A DNA stretch of 64,000 nt, from contig NZ_JACARO010000036.1 of assembly GCF_013386585.1 (NCBI RefSeq), positions 62,001 to 126,000 on the forward strand, given 5' to 3'. Each line of letters opens with the position of its first letter. Position 1 is the first letter of the stretch. The translations under genes were made by a program, and so were the position numbers. This stretch comes from Pseudomonas sp. P7548 (GTDB lineage Bacteria > Pseudomonadota > Gammaproteobacteria > Pseudomonadales > Pseudomonadaceae). Under the pieces are notes generated by a model, which searched no databases, had not been told where the DNA came from, and saw only the letters and a program-made list of their open reading frames with translations. Shown here one piece after another: positions 28,954 through 37,889 of the stretch.

Positions 28954-30240
28954 TTACTCGGCTTTGTCCTTGGCCTGGTGCTTCACGATGATGTCGACCA
29001 AGCGCTGTGCCAGCGCCGGGTAGTTCTCATCGAAGTGATGCCCACCCGGCAGCTTCACGGCTTCGCCCACGGCAGTCTTGTCGGTGCAGCCACTCTCGTC
29101 GACTTCTTCGGCACCGTAGATGCACACCACTTTGTCCGCTGGCAGCTTGGCCATTTCCGGGCCGGTGGCGGCTTCTTTGCCGGCGTTGCCCAGCCAGCCT
29201 TCCACTTCAATCTCGAAGCTGCCGGTGCGGGCGAACGCCAGCAGGATGATCGCATCCACGCGCTGTTGCTCGTTTTCCGGCAGGCGGTTGTAGATGGCCG
29301 GCAGTACGTCGGCGCCGAACGAATAGCCGGTCAGCACGAAGCGCTTGGTGCCCCATTTCTGCCGATAGTGCTGCATCAGCTCGGTGAGGTCCTTGGCGCT
29401 TTGTTCCGGGGTCTTGTGCTGCCAGTAGTAGCGCAGGGTGTCGATGCCGACCACTGGGTAGCCGATCTTGGCCATTTCGCCGGCCACGTCGCGGTCCAGG
29501 TCACGCCAGCCGCCGTCACCGGAGAGGAACAGGGTCACGGTGTCCTTGGCTTGGCCGGCGGGCACTTCCACCACGGGAATGGCCAGGCCGCCGTTGTCCG
29601 AACCGACCAATTGCTTGCGCAGTTCGTTGTTCAGCACTTGCGGGTAGTGAATGTCGTAGTCGCTGATGCTGGTGGTGGCGCGCGGCGTATCGCGTACGAA
29701 ACTGGCGGCATCGTCGTCAGGGTTATCGTTCCAGGCCACCAGCCAGCTGCCGTGGGCAGAGGTTTTTGGCAATGGGTCCTTGCAGCCTTCCTGCGTCATG
29801 GCGAAGCCGACAGAGATGGCGTTGGCCTTGTCGTCGCTCTGTGCCGCCAGCCAGCGCCATGCCAGCGCTGCGCCAGGGCCGATGCCGCTGGCGAGGGTTG
29901 CCGGGCCCTTGAGTTGGCTCAGGGCGCCTTGCAGGGCTTGTTCCTGCAGCGTGCAGTCATCCTTTGGCAGGATCACTTGGACAATCTGTGCCTTGCCGCC
30001 TTGGCTCAGGGCAATCAACTGGCTGTCGCTCAGGGTGTCAGCGGCCAGCACCGCCACGGCGACGCGGGCTTTGGCCGTGCCGGCCGGGGTGACGCGGGTC
30101 ATGACAGAACCGTCGGCCTGGGGCAGTTGCTCCAGGGTCGGTTGCGGGGCAGGGCGGTTCCAGTACCAATAGCCGCCACCCAGGATCAGGGCGAGCAGCA
30201 CTACAAAGGCCAATACATACCGCCAGGAGCGTCGAATCAT
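28954..30240 (-). CDS. AcvB/VirJ-type hydrolase, likely aminoacyl-phosphatidylglycerol hydrolase
   Basis: The 428-residue protein has one N-terminal membrane anchor (YVLAFVVLLALILGGGYWYW) and a periplasmic C-terminal alpha/beta-hydrolase (VirJ) domain from about residue 235. The nucleophile motif is GYSFGADVL with Ser307, and the late His is in PGGHHFDENY. In P. aeruginosa the homologue PA0919 is the periplasmic alanyl-PG hydrolase that works opposite the mprF-type synthase. Here the ATG overlaps the mprF stop by one base. Function is therefore inferred from family and operon. Confidence 0.85.
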   Translation of the reverse strand: MIRRSWRYVLAFVVLLALILGGGYWYWNRPAPQPTLEQLPQADGSVMTRVTPAGTAKARVAVAVLAADTLSDSQLIALSQGGKAQIVQVILPKDDCTLQEQALQGALSQLKGPATLASGIGPGAALAWRWLAAQSDDKANAISVGFAMTQEGCKDPLPKTSAHGSWLVAWNDNPDDDAASFVRDTPRATTSISDYDIHYPQVLNNELRKQLVGSDNGGLAIPVVEVPAGQAKDTVTLFLSGDGGWRDLDRDVAGEMAKIGYPVVGIDTLRYYWQHKTPEQSAKDLTELMQHYRQKWGTKRFVLTGYSFGADVLPAIYNRLPENEQQRVDAIILLAFARTGSFEIEVEGWLGNAGKEAATGPEMAKLPADKVVCIYGAEEVDESGCTDKTAVGEAVKLPGGHHFDENYPALAQRLVDIIVKHQAKDKAE

Positions 30241-32882
30241 CAGCGTTTCACCAATCCAGTCAAGCCGCCCGCGATCAGGGCGGCGGTATCGGCCAGTGCC
30301 ACCAGCGGATCAAGTCCTGCGGGCACGGCCATGTAACGGGGTTCCCAGTCAGGCTGGAACTTGTCTTTGAAGCGGCGCAAACCTTGGAAGTTATACAGCT
30401 GCTCGCCACGGCGGAACACCATCGAACCCAGGCGTTGGGTCAGCGGGGCACCACGACGCGGTTGCAGGCCCGACAACGGCACCATGCCGAGGCTGAAGCG
30501 GGCGTAGTCATGGTTCTTATAATGTTGGATCAGGCCGACCATCATGAACTCCATGGTCAGCTTGGGCGCGTCCGGGTGGGCGCGCATCAGGTCGAGGCTG
30601 GCCAGGTCGTGGTTGTAAGTCTCGAGCAGGTTGGCGAAGGCCACCGGGCGCCCTTCGAAGCGAATGATCGCGATGCGAAAGTGCTTGAGGTAGTCGTCGC
30701 TGAAGCGTCCCAGGGAAAAGCCCTTTTCCCGCACGTTCTTGCCGGTCAGCCAGGCATCGGAGATGACCTTGAGTTCATCCATCGGTGCATGGCCCGGATC
30801 GAAGATCTCCAGGGACAGGCCGTCCCGGGTGCCACGGTTCCAGGTGTAGCGCAAATCCTTCATCTCTTTGCCCTTGGCTTCCAGGTCAAAGCGTTTCAGG
30901 TCGACGCGGGCTTCTTCACCCAGTTTGATCGCGGTGAGGCCGATGTCCATGTAGTACGGCAGGTTCTCGGCGCGCACCTGATAGAACACCGGGCGGGCGT
31001 GGTGGATGTCACACAGGTCACGGAACTGCCAGATCATTTCGGCCCGGGGTTGGGTCGGGCCGATCGGGTCATACAAGGCCACCAGGCTGCGCCCGCGACG
31101 GGCGTACATCAAGAAGGCTTCATCGTTGGGGTGGAACAGCAGCGCCTTGTCGCCGGTCAGCGCGAGGCCACCGTCAGGCTGGGACGAGGCCATCAGGATC
31201 TTGGTGGCGCGCTCCAGCTCATCCGGAGTCGGCAGGTGGATGACCGGGCGTGCGGTGCGCAGCAGCCAGGTCAGCGACACGATCACCAGCAGCACGGCGG
31301 CACCCAGCAGCGAACGCAAGCCACGGGGAGCGTTGGCGTCGAGGGTGAACTGCCACCACAGTTGATGGCTGTACGGGACATCCTGATAGGCAAACAGCAG
31401 TAGCCAGATCGAGGCGCCCAGCACGCAGACACTGGCCACCAGGTACAGCGGTGAGAACGGCAGTTCAGTCAGGCGGCTGGCGCGGTAGAACGAGCGACGG
31501 AAGATCGCCAGCAGCACCGCGGTCATGATCATCAGGCTGGCTTCTTCCCAGTCGAAACCCTTGAGCAGCGAGAGCAGGGCGCCGGTCAGCAGCAGCACCA
31601 TCGTCAGCATCCAGGCTGCCGACAAGCGTCGGCGCAGGCCCTGGGCGAGCAGCAGGCAGAGCACACCGATCAGGCTGGCACCAAAGTGGGAGGCGTCAAT
31701 CAGGCGGTGGGGAATCAGGAAGCCGATGTTTTCCAGGCGTGAGTCGATTTCCGGCGTGGCGCCGGAAAACAGCAGGACCACGCCTGACAAAAAAACCAGT
31801 ACGGCCAGTACCGGCGCCGCCAGCCCAGAAGCGACCCGCAGGCTCTGCTGGGTCTGGAACAGGCGCTGGGCTTCGTTGACCAGCAGGAACACACAGGCGA
31901 TCAACAGCGGCAGTACCACGTAGATCATCCGGTACAGCAACAGGGCTGCGGCCAGCGGCGCGGCGCCAAGCTTGTCGGCAAAGGCGGCCAGCAGGATGGC
32001 TTCAAATACACCCACGCCGCCCGGTACGTGGCTGAGTACACCGGCCGCCAGGGCCAGCAGGTACACCAGCAGGAACGGGCCGAACGGTGGCGCTTCCGGC
32101 AGCAGCATATAAAGGACGGTCGCAGCGGCGGCGACGTCCAGTGCGGTGATGATCAGTTGCAGGAACGTCAGGCGGCGGCCCGGCAGGCGCAGGGTACGAC
32201 GGCCAGCCTTGACCAGCAGGTTGTCAGGGTAGGGTTGTTCGGGCAGACGGCGACGATAAATGCCGATGCACAGCACGGTCGACAGCAGCAGCACCGCGCC
32301 GGCAATGCCGCCGAGCACCATCTGCGGCAGATGCAAGTAGGTTGCGGCAGCGGGCAGGTTGCTCAAGGTCGCCAGGGCGGCCAGCGGCGGCAGGGCGGTG
32401 CCGAGGGCCAGGCTGGCAAACACGGTCATGTGGGCCACTTCCGAAGCGCCGATGCCATGACGTGCATATAAACGGTAGCGCACCGAACCGCCCGAGAGCA
32501 TCGACAAGCCAATGGCATTGCCGATGGCGAAGGCGGTAAAGCCGCCGAGGGCCAGGGTCTTGGCCGGCAACTTCACGCCGGCATAACGCGCACCGGAAAA
32601 TTCATAGCCCAACAAAATGATGAAACCGGCCACGGCGGCGGCAAATGCACCGAGCAGGGCGGGCTTGGGCACTTCCAGGATCGAATCGTGGAGGGCGTAG
32701 AGATCCAGTTCCAGCAGCAGGTGTCGGCAGGCGATCAGGGCGATTGCGAACAGCAACAGGGTAACGGCCAACCCGATGGGCTGACGGTATTTGCTCAACA
32801 GATCCAGCCAACGCAAACGAGTGGGAGTGATCGGTTGTTCTGCTGTAACAGTGTCTTGTGGTTCAGACGAGTTGGCGCGCAT
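30240..32882 (-). CDS. mprF: Bifunctional phosphatidylglycerol aminoacyltransferase/flippase MprF
   Basis: The 880-residue protein has an N-terminal flippase-type membrane region with about 14 helices (to roughly residue 540) and a C-terminal DUF2156 transferase domain. It transfers an amino acid from aminoacyl-tRNA to phosphatidylglycerol; this lowers surface negative charge and raises tolerance to cationic peptides. In P. aeruginosa the product is alanyl-PG. I chose ATG 32882, with AGGTG upstream, rather than the preceding TTG. The gene heads a two-gene operon. Confidence 0.93.
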   Translation of the reverse strand: MRANSSEPQDTVTAEQPITPTRLRWLDLLSKYRQPIGLAVTLLLFAIALIACRHLLLELDLYALHDSILEVPKPALLGAFAAAVAGFIILLGYEFSGARYAGVKLPAKTLALGGFTAFAIGNAIGLSMLSGGSVRYRLYARHGIGASEVAHMTVFASLALGTALPPLAALATLSNLPAAATYLHLPQMVLGGIAGAVLLLSTVLCIGIYRRRLPEQPYPDNLLVKAGRRTLRLPGRRLTFLQLIITALDVAAAATVLYMLLPEAPPFGPFLLVYLLALAAGVLSHVPGGVGVFEAILLAAFADKLGAAPLAAALLLYRMIYVVLPLLIACVFLLVNEAQRLFQTQQSLRVASGLAAPVLAVLVFLSGVVLLFSGATPEIDSRLENIGFLIPHRLIDASHFGASLIGVLCLLLAQGLRRRLSAAWMLTMVLLLTGALLSLLKGFDWEEASLMIMTAVLLAIFRRSFYRASRLTELPFSPLYLVASVCVLGASIWLLLFAYQDVPYSHQLWWQFTLDANAPRGLRSLLGAAVLLVIVSLTWLLRTARPVIHLPTPDELERATKILMASSQPDGGLALTGDKALLFHPNDEAFLMYARRGRSLVALYDPIGPTQPRAEMIWQFRDLCDIHHARPVFYQVRAENLPYYMDIGLTAIKLGEEARVDLKRFDLEAKGKEMKDLRYTWNRGTRDGLSLEIFDPGHAPMDELKVISDAWLTGKNVREKGFSLGRFSDDYLKHFRIAIIRFEGRPVAFANLLETYNHDLASLDLMRAHPDAPKLTMEFMMVGLIQHYKNHDYARFSLGMVPLSGLQPRRGAPLTQRLGSMVFRRGEQLYNFQGLRRFKDKFQPDWEPRYMAVPAGLDPLVALADTAALIAGGLTGLVKR

Positions 32883-33123
32883 CAATCACCTCGTGGATTG
32901 TGCGCGACAGGATGGAGGTATCCAGCCAAGTTACCAATCCCTATGGACAAAATAATTACAAATATTAACGCGTATCGCCGGGGGCGGCGACAGCGGCCAT
33001 TGGTCGTAGAGGGTAGCGCTTGAGCATTGAGCATAGCTTGCAAAGACATGGACTCAACAAACCGTATAGGGTTTCATGAAATATGCCATGTCATTGTTTC
33101 AGAAGAGCTTTTTCACCGGATAC

Positions 33124-33155
33124 AAAAAAGGCCACTCTTTCGAGTAGCCTTTTTT
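33124..33155 (-). terminator. Terminator of the downstream fMet tRNA copy
   Basis: AAAAAAGGCCACTC, TTTC loop, GAGTAGCCTTTTTT: stem of eight pairs with one mismatch and T-runs on both strands. An identical element follows the other copy. Confidence 0.9.
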
Positions 33156-33161
33156 GATGTT

Positions 33162-33238
<77 letters not shown>

Positions 33239-33250
33239 TCTGTGGGCGGC

Positions 33251-33278
33251 ATTCTACAGTCCAACGGCGGGGTGTCAA
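33251..33278 (-). promoter_or_regulatory. Sigma-70 promoter of tRNA-fMet copy 1
   Basis: On the minus strand, TTGACA (33273-33278), 16 bases, then TAGAAT (33251-33256). The tRNA starts 12 bases further on. Confidence 0.85.
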
Positions 33279-33351
33279 CCGTTAATGGCCATATGAGTCA
33301 AATAAGTGTGAATTAACCCATCAGGCAGCTTAAGTTCGTGATTGAAAACAC

Positions 33352-33431
33352 TTTTGTAGTGAGCGGGCTTGCCCCGCGCTGCGGTGTGTCAGGTATACCG
33401 CCGGCGCGGGGCAAGCCCGCTCACTACAAAA
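33352..33431. repeat. REPIN of a distinct type between the two fMet tRNA modules
   Basis: The arms read GTAGTGAGCGGGCTTGCCCC and its inverse, ending CACTACAAAA. The core matches other REPs only in GCGGGCTTGC. No other element in the window is of this type. Confidence 0.88.
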
Positions 33432-33442
33432 CGAGCGCGCAC

Positions 33443-33474
33443 AAAAAAGGCCACTCTTTCGAGTAGCCTTTTTT
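33443..33474 (-). terminator. Terminator of the upstream fMet tRNA copy
   Basis: Same sequence as 33124-33155: AAAAAAGGCCACTC hairpin with GAGTAGCCTTTTTT. Confidence 0.9.
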
Positions 33475-33480
33475 GATGTT

Positions 33481-33557
<77 letters not shown>

Positions 33558-33570
33558 TCTGTGTGTCGGC

Positions 33571-33598
33571 ATTCTACAGAGGAACTTCGGTGTGTCAA
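33571..33598 (-). promoter_or_regulatory. Sigma-70 promoter of tRNA-fMet copy 2
   Basis: TTGACA (33593-33598) and TAGAAT (33571-33576) on the minus strand with a 16-base spacer, the same elements as in copy 1 while the spacers differ in part. Confidence 0.85.
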
Positions 33599-33775
33599 CC
33601 GCAGATTCCAGGAAAAGCGCTTCTGCTTCAATCGGTTAGCGCTTCGTAGTGGGTTGACGAAAGGGCTTGGGGCCAGTCAGGCCGTGGCTTTCAGCTCTAT
33701 CGGATTGTCGAATTCGATTGAGAAAATAAATTCATTGGCGAAATTTCCTACCGCTCGGGCGGAAGAATCAAACTA

Positions 33776-33791
33776 CTGGTGCTATATACAG
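33776..33791 (+). promoter_or_regulatory. LexA (SOS) box upstream of dinB
   Basis: CTG, ten bases GTGCTATATA, CAG: the CTG-N10-CAG LexA pattern with an A/T-rich core. It ends 44 bases before the dinB ATG. Confidence 0.8.
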
Positions 33792-33835
33792 GGGTGAATG
33801 CGATACTGGCCACCCGTTGGACCACACCCCTTTAT

Positions 33836-34894
33836 ATGACGCAGCGCAAAATCATCCACGTCGACTGTGATTGCTTCTACGCCGCCATCGAGATGCGCGA
33901 TGACCCGAGCCTGGCGCAAAAGCCCCTGGCCGTGGGCGGCTCGGCGGACCGGCGTGGGGTGATCGCCACCTGCAACTACGAGGCGCGGGCCTACGGCGTG
34001 CGCTCGGCCATGTCTTCACGCCACGCCCTGAAGCTGTGCCCGGACCTGACCATCGTCAAGCCGCGCATGGACGCCTATAAAGAAGCGTCCAAGGAAATCC
34101 AGACGATCTTTCGCGATTACACCGACTTGATCGAGCCCTTATCCCTGGATGAAGCCTACCTGGACGTCTCCGACAGCTCGCACTTTGGCGGCAGCGCCAC
34201 GCGTATCGCCCAGGACATCCGCCGTCGGGTCTCCAACCAGCTGCATATCACGGTGTCTGCCGGGGTCGCGCCGAACAAGTTTTTGGCCAAGATCGCCAGC
34301 GACTGGAAGAAGCCCAACGGGCTGTATGTGATCACGCCGGATCAGGTCGAGGATTTTGTGTCCCAGCTGCGCGTCAGCAAGTTGCACGGGGTGGGCAAGG
34401 TCACGGCGGACAAGCTGGCACGCCTGGGTATCGAAGACTGCCTGCAATTGCGCGAGTGGAACAAATTGGCGCTGGTGCGTGAGTTCGGCAGTTTCGGTGA
34501 AAGACTGTGGAGTCTGGCTCGTGGGATTGATGATCGCGCCGTGCAGAACGACAGCCGCCGCCAATCGATCAGTGTGGAAAACACCTACGATGTCGACCTG
34601 CCGGACCTTTCAAGCTGCCTGGCGAAACTGCCTGAATTAATGGAAACACTGGCCGGGCGCATGGCGCGCATCGACAGCAGTTACCGCGCGGGTAAGCCGT
34701 TCGTGAAAGTGAAGTTTCATGACTTTACCCAGACCACCTTGGAGCAGGCGGGGGCAGGGCGGGATCTTGAGAGTTATCAACAGCTGCTGACGCAGGCGTT
34801 TAATCGCGGTGGCAAGCCGGTGCGGTTGCTGGGGATTGGCGTGCGGTTATTGGATTTGAGTGGTGGTAACGAACAACTGGAGTTCTCTTGGTAG
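33836..34894 (+). CDS. dinB: DNA polymerase IV (Y-family)
   Basis: The 352-residue translesion polymerase begins MTQRKIIHVDCDCFYAAIEM, containing the first catalytic Asp, and has SLDEAYLDVSD with the other acidic pair. The thumb, with two helix-hairpin-helix motifs, and the little-finger domain follow; SIGV-like C-terminal sequence ends LEFSW. I chose ATG 33836; an upstream Met at 33779 lies inside the SOS box. The LexA box at 33776 predicts DNA-damage induction. Confidence 0.94.
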   Translation: MTQRKIIHVDCDCFYAAIEMRDDPSLAQKPLAVGGSADRRGVIATCNYEARAYGVRSAMSSRHALKLCPDLTIVKPRMDAYKEASKEIQTIFRDYTDLIEPLSLDEAYLDVSDSSHFGGSATRIAQDIRRRVSNQLHITVSAGVAPNKFLAKIASDWKKPNGLYVITPDQVEDFVSQLRVSKLHGVGKVTADKLARLGIEDCLQLREWNKLALVREFGSFGERLWSLARGIDDRAVQNDSRRQSISVENTYDVDLPDLSSCLAKLPELMETLAGRMARIDSSYRAGKPFVKVKFHDFTQTTLEQAGAGRDLESYQQLLTQAFNRGGKPVRLLGIGVRLLDLSGGNEQLEFSW

Positions 34895-34910
34895 AAACCG
34901 GAAACCAAAT

Positions 34911-34997
34911 GTGGGAGCGGGCTTGCTCGCGACAGCGGTGAATCAGTTACAGCAGCATTGACTGACACTCCGCCTTCGCGAGCAAGCCCGCTCCCAC
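34911..34997. repeat. REPIN between convergent dinB and the lipoprotein gene
   Basis: Arms 34911-34933 and 34975-34997 are the GTGGGAGCGGGCTTGCTCGC type, with one terminal difference (GCGAC against GCGAA). Confidence 0.92.
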
Positions 34998-35024
34998 ATT
35001 TAGATTTTCAGCGGTCAAAAAATA

Positions 35025-35978
35025 TTAGCGTGCGCCAGGGTCTGCCACCAAACGCCCCGCATCCTTGGTCAATGCCTGCAGGAATTCCTGCTGCAACTCC
35101 GGATCATTGCGGGTCAGTTCGATCAGGCTTTGTTCCAGTTCACTGGCTTCTTCTTCCAGGCCCAACTCCGACAGGCGCTTGACGCGATGCACCCACTGGT
35201 TGACCTCGTCGTCTTCCAGGTCGTCGTAGATCAGGCCGTGGGCCTCCAGCAACTTGCTGCGCAGGGTGCTGCTGATCGCCAGGGTCGAGTCCGAATGCAC
35301 ATCGTCCTGGCCATCTTCCACGCTGATCTTCAAGGTGCTGACGCGGTTCAGATCCTGTTCGGCAAATGGGCTGTCCAACAGGTTCAGGCGCAGGACGCCA
35401 TTGCGGTCGGTGGTCAGCTCATGGGTCTGCTTGCCGGCAGTGACCTGCACCGGGCGTTCGCTCCAGGGCAGGCTCGAATACTCCACGCGCTTGTCGCGCT
35501 GGACTTCGTCGATACCCGCCAGGTTCTGTTGCGCACGGCCATGGGATTGCACGTTCATGAACGGGTTGATGCCGTCCACGCCGTAGCTCAGCCAGTCGCG
35601 GGTCATGCTGGTGGGCAGGTTGCCGAGGGCGAAGATGTTCGCCACGTTGGCACCCGCGCCAGCCACCAGGGCCACCGCACCCAGAGGCATCTCGTAGAGT
35701 TTGCGCCAGGGTTGGTAGGGGGTGTAGCGATCGTAACGACGGGTGACTTCGAACTCGGTGACCTCAAAGGTCTTTTGCTCGTGAATCCGAACCCGGCGTT
35801 GCGGCAGCTCCAGCACTTTGGGCTCGCCTACATCGATCTGCAGGCTGTGGTCGAGCAACTTACGCTCGACCCGTTCCTCGTGCTCACTGCGTTGCGACAT
35901 CTGGTTGGCGCAGCCGCTGACCAGCAGGGCGCCGCACAAGGCGGCGCCCCCCAAGGCTCTGGTGTTTCGCTTGAACAT
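35025..35978 (-). CDS. Predicted outer-membrane lipoprotein, unknown function
   Basis: The 317-residue protein has a lipoprotein signal (LLVSGCAN, Cys23). The body has a basic, beta-like region (RRVRIHEQKTFEVTEFEVTRRYD), a short hydrophobic stretch at about 96-116 (GAVALVAGAGANVANIFALG) and an acidic helical C-terminus (LGLEEEASELEQSLIELTRNDP). I do not recognise a domain. It lies 20 bases after proS on the same strand, so it may be cotranscribed with it. Confidence 0.75.
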   Translation of the reverse strand: MFKRNTRALGGAALCGALLVSGCANQMSQRSEHEERVERKLLDHSLQIDVGEPKVLELPQRRVRIHEQKTFEVTEFEVTRRYDRYTPYQPWRKLYEMPLGAVALVAGAGANVANIFALGNLPTSMTRDWLSYGVDGINPFMNVQSHGRAQQNLAGIDEVQRDKRVEYSSLPWSERPVQVTAGKQTHELTTDRNGVLRLNLLDSPFAEQDLNRVSTLKISVEDGQDDVHSDSTLAISSTLRSKLLEAHGLIYDDLEDDEVNQWVHRVKRLSELGLEEEASELEQSLIELTRNDPELQQEFLQALTKDAGRLVADPGAR

Positions 35979-35998
35979 GACTTCTCTTGATCTGGTTT

Positions 35999-37714
35999 TC
36001 AGCGACGAATACGCGCCTGAAGGAAAGACAGCACGTCAGCCACCGGCAACGGTTGGGCTTCGGCTTCGGTCCGGCTCTTGTATTCCAGATTGCCATCGGC
36101 CAGGCCGCGGTCACTGACCACGATACGGTGCGGGATGCCAATCAGTTCCATGTCGGCGAACTTGATGCCCGGGCTGGTTTTCTTGTCCCGGTCATCGAGC
36201 AACACTTCAAAACCGGCAGCCGTCAGTTCGGCATACAGGTTGTCGGTGGCTTCGCGTACTTGCTCGTTGTCGTAGCGCAGCGGTACCAGGGCGATTTGGA
36301 ACGGGGCCAGGGCGTCGCTCCAGATGATGCCTTTCTCGTCGTTGTTCTGCTCGATGGCAGCCGCCACCACGCGGGACACGCCAATGCCGTAGCAACCCAT
36401 TTCCAGGGTGATCGGCTTGCCGTTCTCGCCCAGCACTTCGCACTTCATCGCCTTGCTGTACTTGTTGCCCAGCTGGAAGATGTGCCCGACTTCGATGCCG
36501 CGCTTGATCTCCAGGGTGCCCTTGCCGTCCGGGCTTGGGTCGCCGGCCACCACGTTACGCAGGTCGGCCACGGTCGGCACCGGCAGGTCACGCTCCCAGT
36601 TCACGCCGAAGTAGTGCTTGTCGTCGATGTTCGCGCCGATACCGAAGTCGCTCATCAGCTCGACCGAGCGGTCGATGATGATCGGCAGCGGCAGGTTCAG
36701 CGGGCCGAGGGAACCCGCACCGGCGCCAATGGCGTCGCGCAGTTCGGCATCGGTGGCCATGACCAGCGGGCTGGCCACGCCAGGTTGCTGGGCCGCCTTG
36801 ATTTCGTTGAGCTCGTGGTCGCCACGGATGACCAGGGCGATCAGCTTGCCTTCTTCTTCAGCGCGCACGATCAGGGTCTTGATGGTCTTTTCAATCGGCA
36901 GATTGAATTTTTCCACCAGGGCCGCGATGGTCTTGGTCTCTGGGGTGTCCACCAGACGCAGCTCTTCAGCCGGTGCTGGGCGGGAGGTTTCCCGTGGTAC
37001 GGCTTCGGCTTTCTCGATGTTCGCCGCGTAGTCGGAACCGTTGCTGAACACGATATCGTCTTCGCCGGACTCGGCCAGTACGTGGAATTCGTGGGAACCG
37101 GCACCACCGATGGAGCCGTTGTCCGCTTCAACCGGACGGAATTTCAGGCCCAGGCGCGTGAACACGTTGCAGTAGGCGGTGTGCATGCGGTCGTAGGTGA
37201 CCTGCAGGGACGCCTGGTCGGCGTGGAACGAATACGCATCCTTCATGATGAATTCGCGGCCGCGCATCAAGCCGAAGCGTGGGCGGATTTCGTCACGGAA
37301 CTTGGTCTGGATCTGATACAGGTTCAGCGGCAGCTGCTTGTAGCTGCTCAGCTCGTTGCGCATCAGGTCGGTGATCACTTCTTCGTGGGTCGGGCCGGCG
37401 CAGAAATCGCGGCCATGACGGTCCTTGAAGCGCAGCAACTCAGGGCCGTACTCTTCCCAGCGCCCGGATTCCTGCCACAGTTCAGCCGGTTGAGTGCTCG
37501 GCATCAACACTTCCAGAGAGCCGGCGGCGTTCATTTCTTCACGAACGATGGCTTCGACCTTGCGCATCACCTTCAAACCCATGGGCAGCCAGGTGTACAG
37601 GCCGGAGGCCAGTTTGCGGATCATGCCGGCGCGCAGCATCAGCTGATGGCTGATCACAACCGCGTCGGAAGGCGTTTCTTTCTGTGTGGCGAGCAAATAT
37701 TGACTGGTACGCAT
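35999..37714 (-). CDS. proS: Prolyl-tRNA synthetase
   Basis: The 571-residue class II synthetase starts [20 protein letters not shown]. It has motif 1 and 2 sequence ([40 protein letters not shown]), the bacterial editing insertion (about 225-390) and a C-terminal anticodon domain. The start is at 37714; an upstream in-frame extension is not conserved. The lipoprotein gene follows closely. Confidence 0.97.
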   Translation of the reverse strand: MRTSQYLLATQKETPSDAVVISHQLMLRAGMIRKLASGLYTWLPMGLKVMRKVEAIVREEMNAAGSLEVLMPSTQPAELWQESGRWEEYGPELLRFKDRHGRDFCAGPTHEEVITDLMRNELSSYKQLPLNLYQIQTKFRDEIRPRFGLMRGREFIMKDAYSFHADQASLQVTYDRMHTAYCNVFTRLGLKFRPVEADNGSIGGAGSHEFHVLAESGEDDIVFSNGSDYAANIEKAEAVPRETSRPAPAEELRLVDTPETKTIAALVEKFNLPIEKTIKTLIVRAEEEGKLIALVIRGDHELNEIKAAQQPGVASPLVMATDAELRDAIGAGAGSLGPLNLPLPIIIDRSVELMSDFGIGANIDDKHYFGVNWERDLPVPTVADLRNVVAGDPSPDGKGTLEIKRGIEVGHIFQLGNKYSKAMKCEVLGENGKPITLEMGCYGIGVSRVVAAAIEQNNDEKGIIWSDALAPFQIALVPLRYDNEQVREATDNLYAELTAAGFEVLLDDRDKKTSPGIKFADMELIGIPHRIVVSDRGLADGNLEYKSRTEAEAQPLPVADVLSFLQARIRR

Positions 37715-37807
37715 GGTAGGCCGTTGTCGGTTGCTTGGACTTGAAATGACTCTGGATTGTACGGGCGCAAACTGCCGGAGTACAGGCATCAGAATACAGA
37801 GGGGTAT

Positions 37808-37889
37808 GTAGGAGCCGGCTTGCCGGCGATGGCGTCTTTGAGATTGACGCGAGGCTTGCGGGCCTCATCGCCGGCAAGCCGGCTCCTAC
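37808..37889. repeat. REPIN, GTAGGAGCCGGCTTGCCGGC type
   Basis: Arms 37808-37830 and 37867-37889 are perfect inverted copies of a third REP subgroup. It lies between proS (start) and ampG (end). Confidence 0.92.
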
